64,000 bases of DNA from Glycomyces lechevalierae (GTDB lineage: Bacteria > Actinomycetota > Actinomycetes > Mycobacteriales > Micromonosporaceae). The notes beneath the pieces were generated by a model, which worked only from the letters and a program-made list of their open reading frames with translations, did no database searches and was not told the origin of the DNA. The stretch is from NCBI RefSeq assembly GCF_027622945.1, contig NZ_JAPZVQ010000007.1:1-64000 (forward strand). Reading direction: 5' to 3'. Positions 42,918 through 52,805 of this stretch are shown one piece after another (the first letter of the stretch is position 1; every line of letters starts with the position of its first letter). The translations under genes were made by a program, and so were the position numbers.

Positions 42918-45767
42918 ATGGCAGCGCTGCGGCGACGACAGGTGTTCGCGTACGGGGCCGCGGGAGCGCTCGCAGGCTCACTCCAGTGGGCGGGCCAGGA
43001 CGCGGCCGCGGTGCCCGCGGCCGTGCGGGCCGCAGGCGACCTCGCGCTCTGGTACGACGAGCCCGCGGGCACGGACTGGCTGCGTGCCCTCCCCGTGGGC
43101 AACGGGCGGCTCGGCGCGATGGTCTTCGGCGGCACCGCATCGGAACGGCTGCAGCTCAACGAGGACACCGTCTGGGCCGGCGGCCCGCACGACTACAGCA
43201 ACACCGCCGGCGCGAACTCGCTGCAGCAGATCCGGCAGCTCGTCTTCGCCGACCAGTGGGGCCAGGCCCAGAACCTCATCAACCAGACCATGCTCGGCAA
43301 GCCCGCAGGCCAGCTCGCCTACCAGCCCGTCGGCGACCTCAACCTCACCTTCCCCGGCATCGGCACCACGTCCGAGTACGAGCGGTGGCTCGACCTCACG
43401 AACGCCACCGCCGGCGTCGGCTACGTCGCGAACGGCGTGCGCTACCAACGCGAGATCATCGCCACCGCCGCGGACCAGGTCATCGCCGTGCGCCTCACTG
43501 CCGACGCGGGCGGCAAGATCGCGTTCACCGCCACGTTCGCCACCCCGCAGCGGGGCACGAAGTCCAGCCCGGACGCGCGGACCGTCGCCCTCGACGGCCG
43601 GTCGGGCGACCAGCGCGGCATCGCGGGCGCGGTCAAGTTCCTCGCGCTGGCACGGGCGGTCGTCCAAGGCGGCAGCACGAGCTCGTCCGGCGGCACGCTC
43701 ACCGTGTCCGGCGCGGACGCGGTGACGCTGCTGATCTCGATCGGGACGAGCTACGTCGACTACCGGAACGCGAACGGCGACTACCAGGGGATCGCCTGGG
43801 GCCACCTCAACGCCGCGACGGCGCGGACCTACGACGACCTGCGGGCGCGGCACGTCGCGGACTACCGGGAGCTGTTCGGCCGCACCACGATCGACCTCGG
43901 CCGGACGGCCGCGGCCGACGAGACCACTGACGTGCGCGTCTCCCGGCACGGCTCGGTCAGCGACCCGCAGTTCTCGGCGCTGCTGTTCCAGTACGGCCGG
44001 TACCTGCTCATCTCCTCGTCGCGGCCGGGCACCCAGCCGGCCAACCTGCAGGGCATCTGGAACGAGTCGCTGACCCCGTCCTGGGAGTCGAAGTACACGC
44101 TCAACGCCAACCTCCCGATGAACTACTGGCCGGCCGACACGACGAACCTGCCCGAGTGCTTCGAGCCGGTCTTCGACATGATCGACGACCTGACGGTCAC
44201 GGGCGCGCGCACCGCCGACGTCCAATACGGGGCCGGGGGCTGGGTCGCGCACCACAACACCGACGGCTGGCGGGGGTCCTCAGTGGTCGACGACGCCCGG
44301 TGGGGCATGTGGCCCACCGGCGGCGCGTGGCTGGCGACCATGATCTGGGACCACTACCGGTTCACCGGGGACCGCGCCTTCCTGGAGGACCGCTACCCCG
44401 CGATGAAGGGCGCCGCCGAGTTCTTCCTGGAGACCCTGGTCGAGCACCCGAGCCTGGGCTGGCTGGTGACCAACCCGTCGAACTCGCCGGAGCTGCTCCA
44501 CCACAACGACGCCACGGTGTGCGCCGGGCCCACGATGGACAACCAGATCCTGCGGGACCTCTTCGACGGCTGCGCCCGCGCGGCCGAGGCCCTCGGCGTC
44601 GACGCGGACTTCCGGAGCCAGGTGCTCGCCGCCCGGAACCGGCTGGCCCCCATGCGGGTCGGCTCGCGCGGCAACATCCAGGAGTACCTGCACGACTGGA
44701 TCGAGACCGACCCGCAGCACCGGCACATCTCCCACCTGTACGGCCTGCACCCGAGCAACCAGATCACCAGGCGCGGCACCCCGGAGCTGTTCACGGCCGC
44801 CCGCCGGACCCTCGAGCTGCGGGGCGACGCGGGCACCGGCTGGTCCCTGGCGTGGAAGATCAACTACTGGGCGCGGATGGAGGAGGGCACCCGGGCGCAC
44901 GACCTCATCCGCCAGCTCGTCACCCCGGACCGGTTGGCGCCCAACATGTTCGACCTGCATCCGCCGTTCCAGATCGACGGGAACTTCGGCGCGGCGTCGG
45001 GGATCGCCGAGATGCTGATGCAGAGCCACAACGGCGAGCTGCACGTGCTGCCCGCGCTGCCTTCGGCGTGGCCGGCCGGCAGCGTCGCGGGCCTGCGCGG
45101 CCGCGGCGGCTACACCGTCGGCGCGACCTGGAGCAACGGGGCCGTCGGCACGCTCACCGTCAAGCCCGATCGGGTTGGGACCGTGAAGATCCGCAGCCGC
45201 ATGTTCACCGGCGAGTACGCCCTCGTGGACGAGTCGAACGGCGCGGCGGTCGTGCCGAGCAAGCCCGAGAGCGACGTGATCGAGTTCCGGGCCGAGGCCG
45301 GCCGCACCTACCGCGCGACCTCGCTCGGCCCCGCGCCGCTGGTCCAGCCCGGCGTGAACTACCGGCTGGTGGCCCAGCACAGCGGCAAAGCCGCGGACGT
45401 CAACGGCGCCTCCACCGCCGCCGGAGCGACCCTCATCCAATGGGCGGTCACCAGCGGCGGCAACCAGCAGTTCGACTTCGTCGACGCCGGCGGCGGCTAC
45501 TGGCGGATCCGCGCGCGCCACTCCGGACTGGTCCTCCAGGTCGCCGGTACCGCCACGGGAGCGGACATCACGCAGCAGCCCACGTCCACCGCGACGAGCC
45601 AGCAGTGGCAGGTCGTCGACCAGGGCGGCGGCACCGCCAGTCTGGTCAACCGCGCCAGCGGCCTCGCCATGGACGTCTGGTCCGCCTCGACCGCCGACGG
45701 CGCCCGCATCTCCCAATGGAACCGCACCGGCGCCGCCAACCAGCGCTTCGAACTCCGGCGCGCCTGA
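42918..45767 (+). CDS. secreted GH95 alpha-L-fucosidase with ricin-B lectin tail
   Basis: This is a predicted secreted inverting alpha-1,2-L-fucosidase of 949 residues. A TAT-like leader (LRRRQVFAYGAAGALAG) is followed by the GH95 N-terminal beta domain (ALPVGNGRLGAMVFGGTASE, LNEDTVWAGGPHDY). The alpha6/alpha6 barrel follows, with NLQGIWNESLTPSWESKYTL, NANLPMNYWPADTTNLPE and DLHPPFQIDGNFGAASGIAE, which hold the Asn/Asp residues used with a catalytic Glu in the family. The last 138 residues are a CBM13 almost the same as that of the next gene. GGAGG precedes the ATG. It would strip terminal fucose from xyloglucan or similar side chains outside the cell, exposing galactose for the neighbouring GH2 enzyme. 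Confidence 0.92.
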   Translation: MAALRRRQVFAYGAAGALAGSLQWAGQDAAAVPAAVRAAGDLALWYDEPAGTDWLRALPVGNGRLGAMVFGGTASERLQLNEDTVWAGGPHDYSNTAGANSLQQIRQLVFADQWGQAQNLINQTMLGKPAGQLAYQPVGDLNLTFPGIGTTSEYERWLDLTNATAGVGYVANGVRYQREIIATAADQVIAVRLTADAGGKIAFTATFATPQRGTKSSPDARTVALDGRSGDQRGIAGAVKFLALARAVVQGGSTSSSGGTLTVSGADAVTLLISIGTSYVDYRNANGDYQGIAWGHLNAATARTYDDLRARHVADYRELFGRTTIDLGRTAAADETTDVRVSRHGSVSDPQFSALLFQYGRYLLISSSRPGTQPANLQGIWNESLTPSWESKYTLNANLPMNYWPADTTNLPECFEPVFDMIDDLTVTGARTADVQYGAGGWVAHHNTDGWRGSSVVDDARWGMWPTGGAWLATMIWDHYRFTGDRAFLEDRYPAMKGAAEFFLETLVEHPSLGWLVTNPSNSPELLHHNDATVCAGPTMDNQILRDLFDGCARAAEALGVDADFRSQVLAARNRLAPMRVGSRGNIQEYLHDWIETDPQHRHISHLYGLHPSNQITRRGTPELFTAARRTLELRGDAGTGWSLAWKINYWARMEEGTRAHDLIRQLVTPDRLAPNMFDLHPPFQIDGNFGAASGIAEMLMQSHNGELHVLPALPSAWPAGSVAGLRGRGGYTVGATWSNGAVGTLTVKPDRVGTVKIRSRMFTGEYALVDESNGAAVVPSKPESDVIEFRAEAGRTYRATSLGPAPLVQPGVNYRLVAQHSGKAADVNGASTAAGATLIQWAVTSGGNQQFDFVDAGGGYWRIRARHSGLVLQVAGTATGADITQQPTSTATSQQWQVVDQGGGTASLVNRASGLAMDVWSASTADGARISQWNRTGAANQRFELRRA
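45351..45764 (+). repeat. CBM13-coding segment duplicated at 49136-49549 (copy A)
   Basis: The 138 codons from GVNYR to the end of the GH95 protein match the end of the GH2 protein without any length difference. By eye about four fifths of residues are identical. Confidence 0.8.
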
Positions 45768-45799
45768 ACCGGCGCACCGACAACGCAGAGGAGTCCCAC

Positions 45800-48700
45800 A
45801 TGTCCACCGAACCCGGCAGGCGCGCCCGCGCGCGCCGCCGCACCGTCATCGGCAGCGGCCTCGCCGCGATTGGGAGCGCTTCCCTCCCGGTCGCGGCCGA
45901 ACCCGCAGCGGCCCAAGAGGAAACGGGCACCGGTGAGGTCAGCGCGGCCGCCTGGACCGACCCGCCCAACGGCTATCCCGAGTGGAACAACAACATCGGG
46001 ATCTTCCAGGTCGGCGCCGAGCCCGCCCACGCCACGTTCATGCCCTACGCCGACCTCTCCCAGGCCCTCAAGGCCGACCGCACCGCCTCCCCCTACCGCC
46101 TCGGCCTCAACGGCGACTGGCGGTTCCAGCACGCCGACCGCCCCGCCGACCGCGCGCTCGACTTCTACCGCACCGATCTCGACGACAGCGGCTGGGACAC
46201 CATGCCGGTGCCCGCCAACTGGCAGCCCGAGGGCTACGACTTCCCCATCTACCTCAACTTCACCTACCCCTGGTGGGGCGCCAACGGCCAGAACGAGAAC
46301 GCCCAGCCGCCCTACGCGCCCACCCGGTTCAACCCCGTCGGCCAGTACCGCCGCTCCTTCGACCTGCCGGCCGCCTGGCAGGGCCGGCGCGTCCACCTCC
46401 ACTTCGAAGGCGTCAAATCCGGGTTCTACCTGTGGGTCAACGGCACCAAGGTCGGCTACCGCGAAGGCTCCTACACACCGTCCGAATTCGACATCACCGA
46501 CCACGTGCGCCCCGGCGCCAACCAGATCGCCGTCGAGGTCTACCGCTTCCCCGACGGCGACTGGCTCGAAGACCAGGACATGATCCGCCTCTCCGGCATC
46601 TTCCGCCCCGTCCTCCTCTACTCGCTCCCCGCAGTCCACCTGCGCGACTTCAAGATCGACACCCCGCTGCGGGACAACTACACCAACGCCGACCTCGCCG
46701 TCGCCGTCGCCGTCCGCAACCGCGGCACCCAGCAGACCGCGACCTACACGGTCGAGACCCAGCTCTACGACGCCGCCGGCCAACCCGTCTGGCCCGAACC
46801 ACTCACGACCCAGGTCGCCATCGGCTCCGTCCAACCAGGACAGGACGCGACCGGCAAGGGCACCAGAGCCGTCCAGGGCCCGAAGCTCTGGTCGGCCGAG
46901 CACCCCAACCTCTACACCGCCGTCCTGCGCCTGCGCGACCCCTCCGGCGCCGTCACCCAGACCGTCTCCGCCCGCGTCGGCTTCCGCGAGTTCGCCATCC
47001 GCGACGGCCTCATGCGCATCAACGGCAGACCCGTCTCCCTGCGCGGCGTCAACCGCCACGAGATGGACCCCGACCACGCCGCCGCGCTCACCCGCGCGGA
47101 CATGATCCGCGACATCGCGGTCATGAAGCGCCTCAACATCAACGCGATGCGCACCTCCCACTACCCCAACCACCCCGACTGGTACGACCTCGCCGACGAG
47201 TACGGCATGTACGTCATGGACGAGGCCAACCTCGAGACCCACGGCGTCCGCGACAACTACCCCGCGTCCAACTCCGCCTGGACCTCGGCCGTCGTCGACC
47301 GCGCCGCCCAGATGGTCCACCGCGACAAGAACCACCCCTCGGTCATCATGTGGTCCCTCGGCAACGAAGCGGGCGGCGGCTCCAACTTCGTCGCCATGCG
47401 CGACTGGATCAAGGCCGCCGACCCGACCCGGATCGTCCAGTACGAAGGCGACAACCGGCCCGCCGTCAGCGACATCCGCTCCCAGATGTACAACACCGCC
47501 GCCGGCATCCGCGACCGCGCCCTCGACACCGGCGACACCCGGCCCTACATCCTCGTCGAGTACTCCCACGCCATGGGCAACTCCAACGGCGGCTTCAAGG
47601 AGTACTGGGACGTCATCCGCCAGTACCCCGTCCTGCAGGGCGGCTACATCTGGGACTTCACCGACCAGGGCCTGCGCTGGCCCGTTCCCCTCGGCGGCGG
47701 CGCGACCTACCTCGCCTACGGGGGCGACTGGGGCGACAGCCCCAACGACGGCAACTTCTGCGCCAACGGCATCGTCTCCGCCGAGCGCAAACCCTCCGGC
47801 AAGGCCGCCGAGGTCAAACGGGTCTACCAGGCGCTCAACACGACCGCCGGAACCGACCTCCCCGCCGGGGACGTGCGCATCACCAACGAGTACGCCTTCA
47901 CCAACGCCAACGAGTTCGACGGCAAATGGGCGCTCGTCGCCGACGACAAAGTGATCCAGAGCGGCAACCTCACCGCGACGCAGCTCGACATCGCCCCGCT
48001 CACCAACAAGGCGATCCGCGTGCCGATCCAGCGCCCCGCCTCACCCGCGCCCGGCGCCGAGTATTTCCTCGAACTGTCGTTCACGCTCAAAACCGCGACC
48101 GCCTGGGCCGACGCCGGATACGAGATCGCCGCCCAGCAGCTCGCGGTCGACTTCAACAGCCCGCCCGTCGTCCCGGTCCCGATCGCGGACGTGCCCGCGC
48201 TGACCGACACCGAAGCGAGCGACCGCATCACCGTCACCGGCGACGGCTTCAGCGTCACCGTCTCCAAGACCACCGGCGAGATCACCGCCTACGAGGCGAT
48301 GGGCATGCGGCTCATCAACTCCGGGCCCGTCCCCAACTTCTGGCGGGCGCCCACCGACAACGACCGCGGCAACGGCCACCCGACCCGCAACGGCACCTGG
48401 CGGGCCGCCGGACGCAACCGCACGGTCACCGGCGTCACCGTCACCAGGCCCTCCAACAAGTCCCGGCAGATCACCGTGCGCGGCACCCTCCCGACGAGCA
48501 CCCAGTCCACCTACTCCACCACGTACACCGTCTACGGCAACGGCGAGATCAAAGTGGACAACACGCTCCACCCCGGCGCGTCGAACCTGCCCTACATCCC
48601 CGAGGTCGGCACGATCCTCTACCTGCCCGCCGCGCTCGAGCAGATGCACTACTACGGCCGCGGCCCCGAAGAGAACCACTGGGACCGCCACACCGGCACC

Positions 48701-49552
48701 GACATCGGCCTCTACTCCTCCACAGTGTCCGGACAATGGACCGGCTACATCCGCCCGCAGGAGAACGGCAACAAGACCGACGTCCGCTGGGTCGCCCTCG
48801 TCGACGGCAGCGGACGCGGCCTCCTCGCCGCCGCCGAACCGCTCCTCGAGGTCAACGCCTCCCACTACACCCCGGAAGACCTCTCCGGCAGCGCCCGCCA
48901 CGACTACCAGCTCACCCCGCGCCAAGACGTCGTGCTGCGCCTCAACCACCGCCAGACCGGCGTGGGCGGCGACAACAGCTGGGGCGCACAACCACTCGAC
49001 CAGTACAAGCTCTTCCCCAACCGCGACTACACCTACACCTACCGCCTCAAACCGCTGCCCGCCGTCGACCAGGCCACCACGCTCGCCCGCCGCCCCACCG
49101 AGACCGGCGGCGGCGGCACCGGACCCGTCGAACCCGGCGTGAACTACCGCATGGTCGCCCAGCACAGCGGCAAAGCCGCCGACATCAGCGGCGCCTCCAC
49201 CGCCGCCGGGGCCGCACTCGTCCAATGGACGATCAACAACGGCGCCAACCAGCAGTTCGACTTCGTCGACGCCGGCAGCGGCTACTGGAGGATCCGCGCC
49301 CGCCACTCCGGCCTCGTCCTCCAGGTCTCGGGGACCGGCACCGGCGCGGACATCACCCAGCAGCCCTCGTCCACCGCCACCACCCAGCAGTGGAAGGTCA
49401 CCGACCACGGCGGCGGCACCGTCAGCCTGGTCAACCGCGCCAGCGGCCTCGCCATGGACGTCTGGAGCCAGGCCACGACGGACGGCGCCCGCATCTCCCA
49501 GTGGAACTACACCGGCGCCGCCAACCAGCGCTTCAACCTCCAACGCGCCTGA
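45800..49552 (+). CDS. secreted GH2 beta-galactosidase with ricin-B lectin tail
   Basis: This is a large secreted beta-galactosidase, LacZ-like, of 1250 residues. The TAT-like leader is RARRRTVIGSGLAAIG. Five-domain GH2 architecture follows: a jelly-roll sugar-binding domain (LNGDWRFQHAD), Ig domain, TIM barrel with acid/base Glu in WSLGNEAGGGSNF and nucleophile Glu in ILVEYSHAMGNSNGGF, Ig domain and the Bgal_small_N domain (FWRAPTDNDRGNG). The last 138 residues are CBM13, duplicated from the GH95 neighbour. ATG 45800 follows GAGGAG and lies 32 bases after the GH95 stop, so the two form an operon. It would remove beta-galactose after fucose release. Confidence 0.93.
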   Translation: MSTEPGRRARARRRTVIGSGLAAIGSASLPVAAEPAAAQEETGTGEVSAAAWTDPPNGYPEWNNNIGIFQVGAEPAHATFMPYADLSQALKADRTASPYRLGLNGDWRFQHADRPADRALDFYRTDLDDSGWDTMPVPANWQPEGYDFPIYLNFTYPWWGANGQNENAQPPYAPTRFNPVGQYRRSFDLPAAWQGRRVHLHFEGVKSGFYLWVNGTKVGYREGSYTPSEFDITDHVRPGANQIAVEVYRFPDGDWLEDQDMIRLSGIFRPVLLYSLPAVHLRDFKIDTPLRDNYTNADLAVAVAVRNRGTQQTATYTVETQLYDAAGQPVWPEPLTTQVAIGSVQPGQDATGKGTRAVQGPKLWSAEHPNLYTAVLRLRDPSGAVTQTVSARVGFREFAIRDGLMRINGRPVSLRGVNRHEMDPDHAAALTRADMIRDIAVMKRLNINAMRTSHYPNHPDWYDLADEYGMYVMDEANLETHGVRDNYPASNSAWTSAVVDRAAQMVHRDKNHPSVIMWSLGNEAGGGSNFVAMRDWIKAADPTRIVQYEGDNRPAVSDIRSQMYNTAAGIRDRALDTGDTRPYILVEYSHAMGNSNGGFKEYWDVIRQYPVLQGGYIWDFTDQGLRWPVPLGGGATYLAYGGDWGDSPNDGNFCANGIVSAERKPSGKAAEVKRVYQALNTTAGTDLPAGDVRITNEYAFTNANEFDGKWALVADDKVIQSGNLTATQLDIAPLTNKAIRVPIQRPASPAPGAEYFLELSFTLKTATAWADAGYEIAAQQLAVDFNSPPVVPVPIADVPALTDTEASDRITVTGDGFSVTVSKTTGEITAYEAMGMRLINSGPVPNFWRAPTDNDRGNGHPTRNGTWRAAGRNRTVTGVTVTRPSNKSRQITVRGTLPTSTQSTYSTTYTVYGNGEIKVDNTLHPGASNLPYIPEVGTILYLPAALEQMHYYGRGPEENHWDRHTGTDIGLYSSTVSGQWTGYIRPQENGNKTDVRWVALVDGSGRGLLAAAEPLLEVNASHYTPEDLSGSARHDYQLTPRQDVVLRLNHRQTGVGGDNSWGAQPLDQYKLFPNRDYTYTYRLKPLPAVDQATTLARRPTETGGGGTGPVEPGVNYRMVAQHSGKAADISGASTAAGAALVQWTINNGANQQFDFVDAGSGYWRIRARHSGLVLQVSGTGTGADITQQPSSTATTQQWKVTDHGGGTVSLVNRASGLAMDVWSQATTDGARISQWNYTGAANQRFNLQRA
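49136..49549 (+). repeat. CBM13-coding segment (copy B)
   Basis: This is the partner of 45351-45764 with the same length and reading frame. Both begin at GVNYR and end RA just before the stop. Confidence 0.8.
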
Positions 49553-49596
49553 CCCGGAAGGCCAACGCGCCGATCGAAGCGCGCCGGCCGCACCGG

Positions 49597-50388
49597 TCAG
49601 CCGAGCTCCGCGTCCTCCGGCTCGGTCACGAGCGCCCCCGTCATCGCCGCGACCAGATCGTCGGTCGTGACGTCCGCCGCCTTGAACCGGGCGGTACGCC
49701 TGCCCAACCGCATGACCTCCACACGGTCGGCGATCTCCAGCACCTGCGGCATGTTGTGGCTCACCAGCACCACGGACATGCCCTCCTCCCGGGCGCGCGC
49801 CACGACCTCCAGCACCCGCGCGGTCTGCACCACCCCGAGCGCCGCGGTCGGCTCGTCCAGGATGACCACATTGGACGCCCAGATGACGGCACGGGCTACG
49901 GCCACGCACTGGCGCTGGCCGCCCGAGAGCATCGCGATCGGCGTGGTGACCCGGGGGATGCGCACGCCGAGTTCGGCGAGCGCTTCGGCCGCGCCGCGGC
50001 GCATCGCGCGCTTGTCGAGCAGGCCGAGCCGCCCGAGCGGGCCGCCGAGCGGGATCTCGCGGCCGAGGTAGAGGTTCGCGGCCACGCTGAGGTCGTCCGC
50101 GACGGCGAGGTCCTGGTAGACGGTCTCGACGCCTGCGCGCCGCGCGTCGAGCGGGCTGGCGAACCGGATCTCGCGGCCGTCCACGAGGACCGCGCCCTCG
50201 TCGTGCGGCTGGGCGCCGGCGAGGACCTTCACGAGCGTGCTCTTGCCCGCGCCGTTGTCGCCGATGAGCGCGGTGACCTCGCCTTTGCGGGCGGTGAAGT
50301 CCGCGCCGCGCAACGCCTCGACGTGCCCGAACCGCTTGACGACGCCGTGCGCCTCGAGCACCGGCGGCGGCTCTGCTGCTTCGCTCAC
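49597..50388 (-). CDS. sugar ABC transporter ATP-binding protein (FrcA-like, single domain)
   Basis: This is the ATPase of a ribose/fructose-type sugar importer, 263 residues, with one nucleotide-binding domain. Walker A is GDNGAGKST, the Q-loop is ETVYQDLAV, the signature MLSGGQRQCVAVARA and Walker B VVILDEPTAALG, with His in VLVSHNM. Most ribose-type systems have a double-domain RbsA; the half-size version matches the FrcA subgroup. GTG 50388 overlaps the stop of the solute-binding protein gene, and it is the last gene of a permease-receptor-ATPase operon convergent with GH95-GH2. The cargo may be L-fucose or galactose released by those enzymes. Confidence 0.92.
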   Translation of the reverse strand: MSEAAEPPPVLEAHGVVKRFGHVEALRGADFTARKGEVTALIGDNGAGKSTLVKVLAGAQPHDEGAVLVDGREIRFASPLDARRAGVETVYQDLAVADDLSVAANLYLGREIPLGGPLGRLGLLDKRAMRRGAAEALAELGVRIPRVTTPIAMLSGGQRQCVAVARAVIWASNVVILDEPTAALGVVQTARVLEVVARAREEGMSVVLVSHNMPQVLEIADRVEVMRLGRRTARFKAADVTTDDLVAAMTGALVTEPEDAELG

Positions 50389-51413
50389 TGGTCCACCGGC
50401 GGGTTGTCGCAGCTCGGTTCCAGCACCGCGCGGACCTCTTCGGACGCCATGTTCTCGGCGGTCACGAAGGTGACGCCGGTGTCGGCCGAGGCCATCGGGG
50501 TGCCTTCGCGCAGGTGCTCGATCATGCTCTGGACGCCGAGGAAGCCCATGTTGAAGGGGTTCTGCACGACGAGCGCGTGGATCTGGCCCGCTTCGAGCGC
50601 GGCGACCTCGTCGGGTGCGGCGTCCCAGCCGATGACGGTGACCTCACCGGTCTTCCCGGCGGACTCGATCGCCTGGATCGCGCCGAGGACGCTCGGTTCG
50701 TTGGCGGCGAAGATGCCGTCGAGCTCGGGGTTGGCGGTGAGGATGTCCTCGGTGACGCGCCGCGCCTCGTTCACGTCGGAGTGGCTGGGCTGCTGGGCGA
50801 CCAGTTCGAGGTTCGCGTGAGCGGCGAGGCCTTCGGTGAACCCTTCGGCGCGTTCGGTGTTCGTCTGCGAGCCGGGCTGGAACTCGATGAGCGCGACCTC
50901 GTGGTCGCCCTCCCCGAGCGCGTCGGCGAGCAGGTTCGCCGCCTCGACGGCCCCGGCGCGGTTGTCGGTGGCGTACAACGGCACTTCTGAGGGCTGCGGG
51001 TCGGTACCGGAGTCGATCATGGCGACCGGGACGCCCGCGTCGAGGGCGGACTGGGTCGCGGGCGCGAGCGCCGCGGAGTCGGTGGCGGCGTATACGATCC
51101 CGTCGACCCCGCTGGTGACGAAGTTCTGGATGAGGTTCACCTGGCCTTCGATGTCCGTCTCGGCGGCGACGCCGTCCCAAGTGACGGTGACGTCCTCGGC
51201 GAGTCCGGCGGCGCATTCGGCGCCGGCCTTCACGGTGTTCCAGAACTCGTGGCCCACGGCCTTGGGCGCCACGGCGATCTCCAGTGGACCGTCGACCGGC
51301 CCGGTCTCCTCACCGCCGCCGCCGTCGCGGACTTCCACGCAGGCGCTCAATGCGAATGTCGCGGCCGCCGCGAGCAGTGCGATCGTCCAGCGGCTCCGAA
51401 ATCGTGGGCTCAT
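50385..51413 (-). CDS. sugar ABC transporter substrate-binding lipoprotein (Peripla_BP_4, ribose-type)
   Basis: This is an extracellular sugar receptor of 342 residues. A lipobox (FALSAC, Cys about residue 25) anchors it. The two-lobed fold is shown by IAVAPKAVGHEFWNTVKAGA, NFVTSGVDGIVYAATDSAAL and the hinge ATDNRAGAVEAANLL; ribose/galactose-type receptors share this layout. Ligand residues cannot be matched to one sugar. ATG 51413 is 30 bases after the permease stop, and the stop overlaps the ATPase start. Confidence 0.92.
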   Translation of the reverse strand: MSPRFRSRWTIALLAAAATFALSACVEVRDGGGGEETGPVDGPLEIAVAPKAVGHEFWNTVKAGAECAAGLAEDVTVTWDGVAAETDIEGQVNLIQNFVTSGVDGIVYAATDSAALAPATQSALDAGVPVAMIDSGTDPQPSEVPLYATDNRAGAVEAANLLADALGEGDHEVALIEFQPGSQTNTERAEGFTEGLAAHANLELVAQQPSHSDVNEARRVTEDILTANPELDGIFAANEPSVLGAIQAIESAGKTGEVTVIGWDAAPDEVAALEAGQIHALVVQNPFNMGFLGVQSMIEHLREGTPMASADTGVTFVTAENMASEEVRAVLEPSCDNPPVDQ

Positions 51414-51443
51414 GGGTCGGGGTCCTTCCGTTCGAGGGGCGCT

Positions 51444-52505
51444 TCAGCCGCGGGCTTCGAGACGCCTGCGGCGGAACTGGTCGAAGGCGACGGCGGCCCA
51501 GATGATGAGGCCGACGATCACCTGCTGGTAGTGGATGCTGATGCCCAGGAGCACGGAGCCGTTGCGCACCAGGGCGATGAGGAACGCCCCGATGAGGGTT
51601 CCGGCGATCCGGCCCTGACCGCCGAAGAGGCTCGCGCCGCCGATGACCGCGGCGGCGATGGCGTCCAGTTCGAGCCCGATCCCGTAGTTGGGCTGCCCGG
51701 AGTTGACCCGGGACGCGGCGATCACGCCGCCGAGGCCGACGAGCGCGCCCGCGAGGACGTACACCGCGGTGAGCTTGCGCCGCACCGCGATCCCGGCTCG
51801 CCTGGCGGCTTCGAGGTTGGAGCCCATGGCGTACACGTGCTGCCCGAACCGCGACTGCGACAGCAGGTAGCCGACCGCGAGGGCCACAAGCGCGGTGACG
51901 ACGATCGCGAAGGGGACGCCGCCGATCTGGCCGTTGCCGAGCAGCTGGAACGACTCGGGCAGGCTGTAGACGCCGACTGCGCCGGTGACGATGAAGACGA
52001 GGCCCCGCCCGGCCGACATCGTGCCGAGCGTGGCGATGAACGGCGGCAGCCGGACCACGGACACGAGCAGCCCGTTGACGAGGCCGCAGGCCGCGCCGAC
52101 GGCGATGGCGACGAGCGCGGCCGTCCAGACGGAGACCCCGAGGTCGCGGACCACGATGGCGGCCATGACGCCCGCGAGCGCGGCCGTCGATCCGACGGAG
52201 AGGTCGATGCCCTTCGTGATGATGACCATCGTCTGGGCCACCGCGATGATCGCGATGACCGCCGTCTGCGAGCCGATGTTGAAGAGGTTGTCCGCGGTGA
52301 GGAAGTTCGGGCTGGCCAGGCTGAGCGCGACGAACAGGACGACGAGGGCCGCGGCGGCGGTGAACTCGGAGACGGCGACGGAGACGCGCTCGCTCACCCA
52401 GGCGCCGAGCCGCCCTTGGACTCCGGCGTCCCGTTCAAGGGCCGTCACGGGCGCCTCGCGGTGAAGGCGGCGGAGGGCATCCGTGATCGCATGGGCGTGC
52501 TCCAA
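51444..52505 (-). CDS. sugar ABC transporter permease, RbsC-type
   Basis: This is the membrane permease of the same importer, about 353 residues with 8-10 helices. The family signature is VIITKGIDLSVGSTAALAGV and the C-terminal ASLFGGQGRIAGTLIGAFL. The reading frame is open to a TTG at 52505, but no Shine-Dalgarno fits it; a GTG at about residue 20 (VTALERDAG) is an alternative, so the N-terminus is uncertain. It is the first gene of the importer operon. An orphan hairpin and a palindrome with a GTCGATAT half-site lie upstream in 52506-52935. Confidence 0.88.
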   Translation of the reverse strand: MEHAHAITDALRRLHREAPVTALERDAGVQGRLGAWVSERVSVAVSEFTAAAALVVLFVALSLASPNFLTADNLFNIGSQTAVIAIIAVAQTMVIITKGIDLSVGSTAALAGVMAAIVVRDLGVSVWTAALVAIAVGAACGLVNGLLVSVVRLPPFIATLGTMSAGRGLVFIVTGAVGVYSLPESFQLLGNGQIGGVPFAIVVTALVALAVGYLLSQSRFGQHVYAMGSNLEAARRAGIAVRRKLTAVYVLAGALVGLGGVIAASRVNSGQPNYGIGLELDAIAAAVIGGASLFGGQGRIAGTLIGAFLIALVRNGSVLLGISIHYQQVIVGLIIWAAVAFDQFRRRRLEARG

Positions 52506-52718
52506 ACACTGCGAGACCCGTTGCGGGCGAACCGACTAAGAATCGAAGTTGATCGATAACTCGGTCACTCTGCACGCTAACGGGTCCACCGGACGCCCGT
52601 CAAGACGTGATCACCGAATCTCCGCTGTGGAGGTCAGATCTTTGCCCGGTCCACGCCGGCGATCTGCGGGGATGCTCACGGATTGAGTTCTGGATAGATC
52701 GGATCTCTTCGCGCTTGC

Positions 52719-52747
52719 GGGCGCCGAACCGGAACGGTTCGGCGCCC
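52719..52747. terminator. orphan hairpin upstream of the sugar importer
   Basis: A 12-bp perfect stem GGGCGCCGAACC / GGTTCGGCGCCC with a GGAAC loop, followed by TTCC, stands alone in the 430-bp gap 52506-52935. No gene lies between it and either neighbour. It is either a terminator left from a lost gene or an attenuator in the importer leader. Confidence 0.6.
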
Positions 52748-52791
52748 TTCCCCGTCCTCCGGCGATCCCTGCGGTCCAATGAGAGCAAATG

Positions 52792-52805
52792 TATCGATGT
52801 CGATA
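52792..52805. promoter_or_regulatory. 14-bp palindrome with GTCGATAT half-site
   Basis: TATCGATGTCGATA is a perfect 6+2+6 inverted repeat, followed by TATAT. Its right half (GTCGATAT, 52799-52806) equals the sites bracketing the GH95 promoter. It may be bound by the same regulator. Confidence 0.45.
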
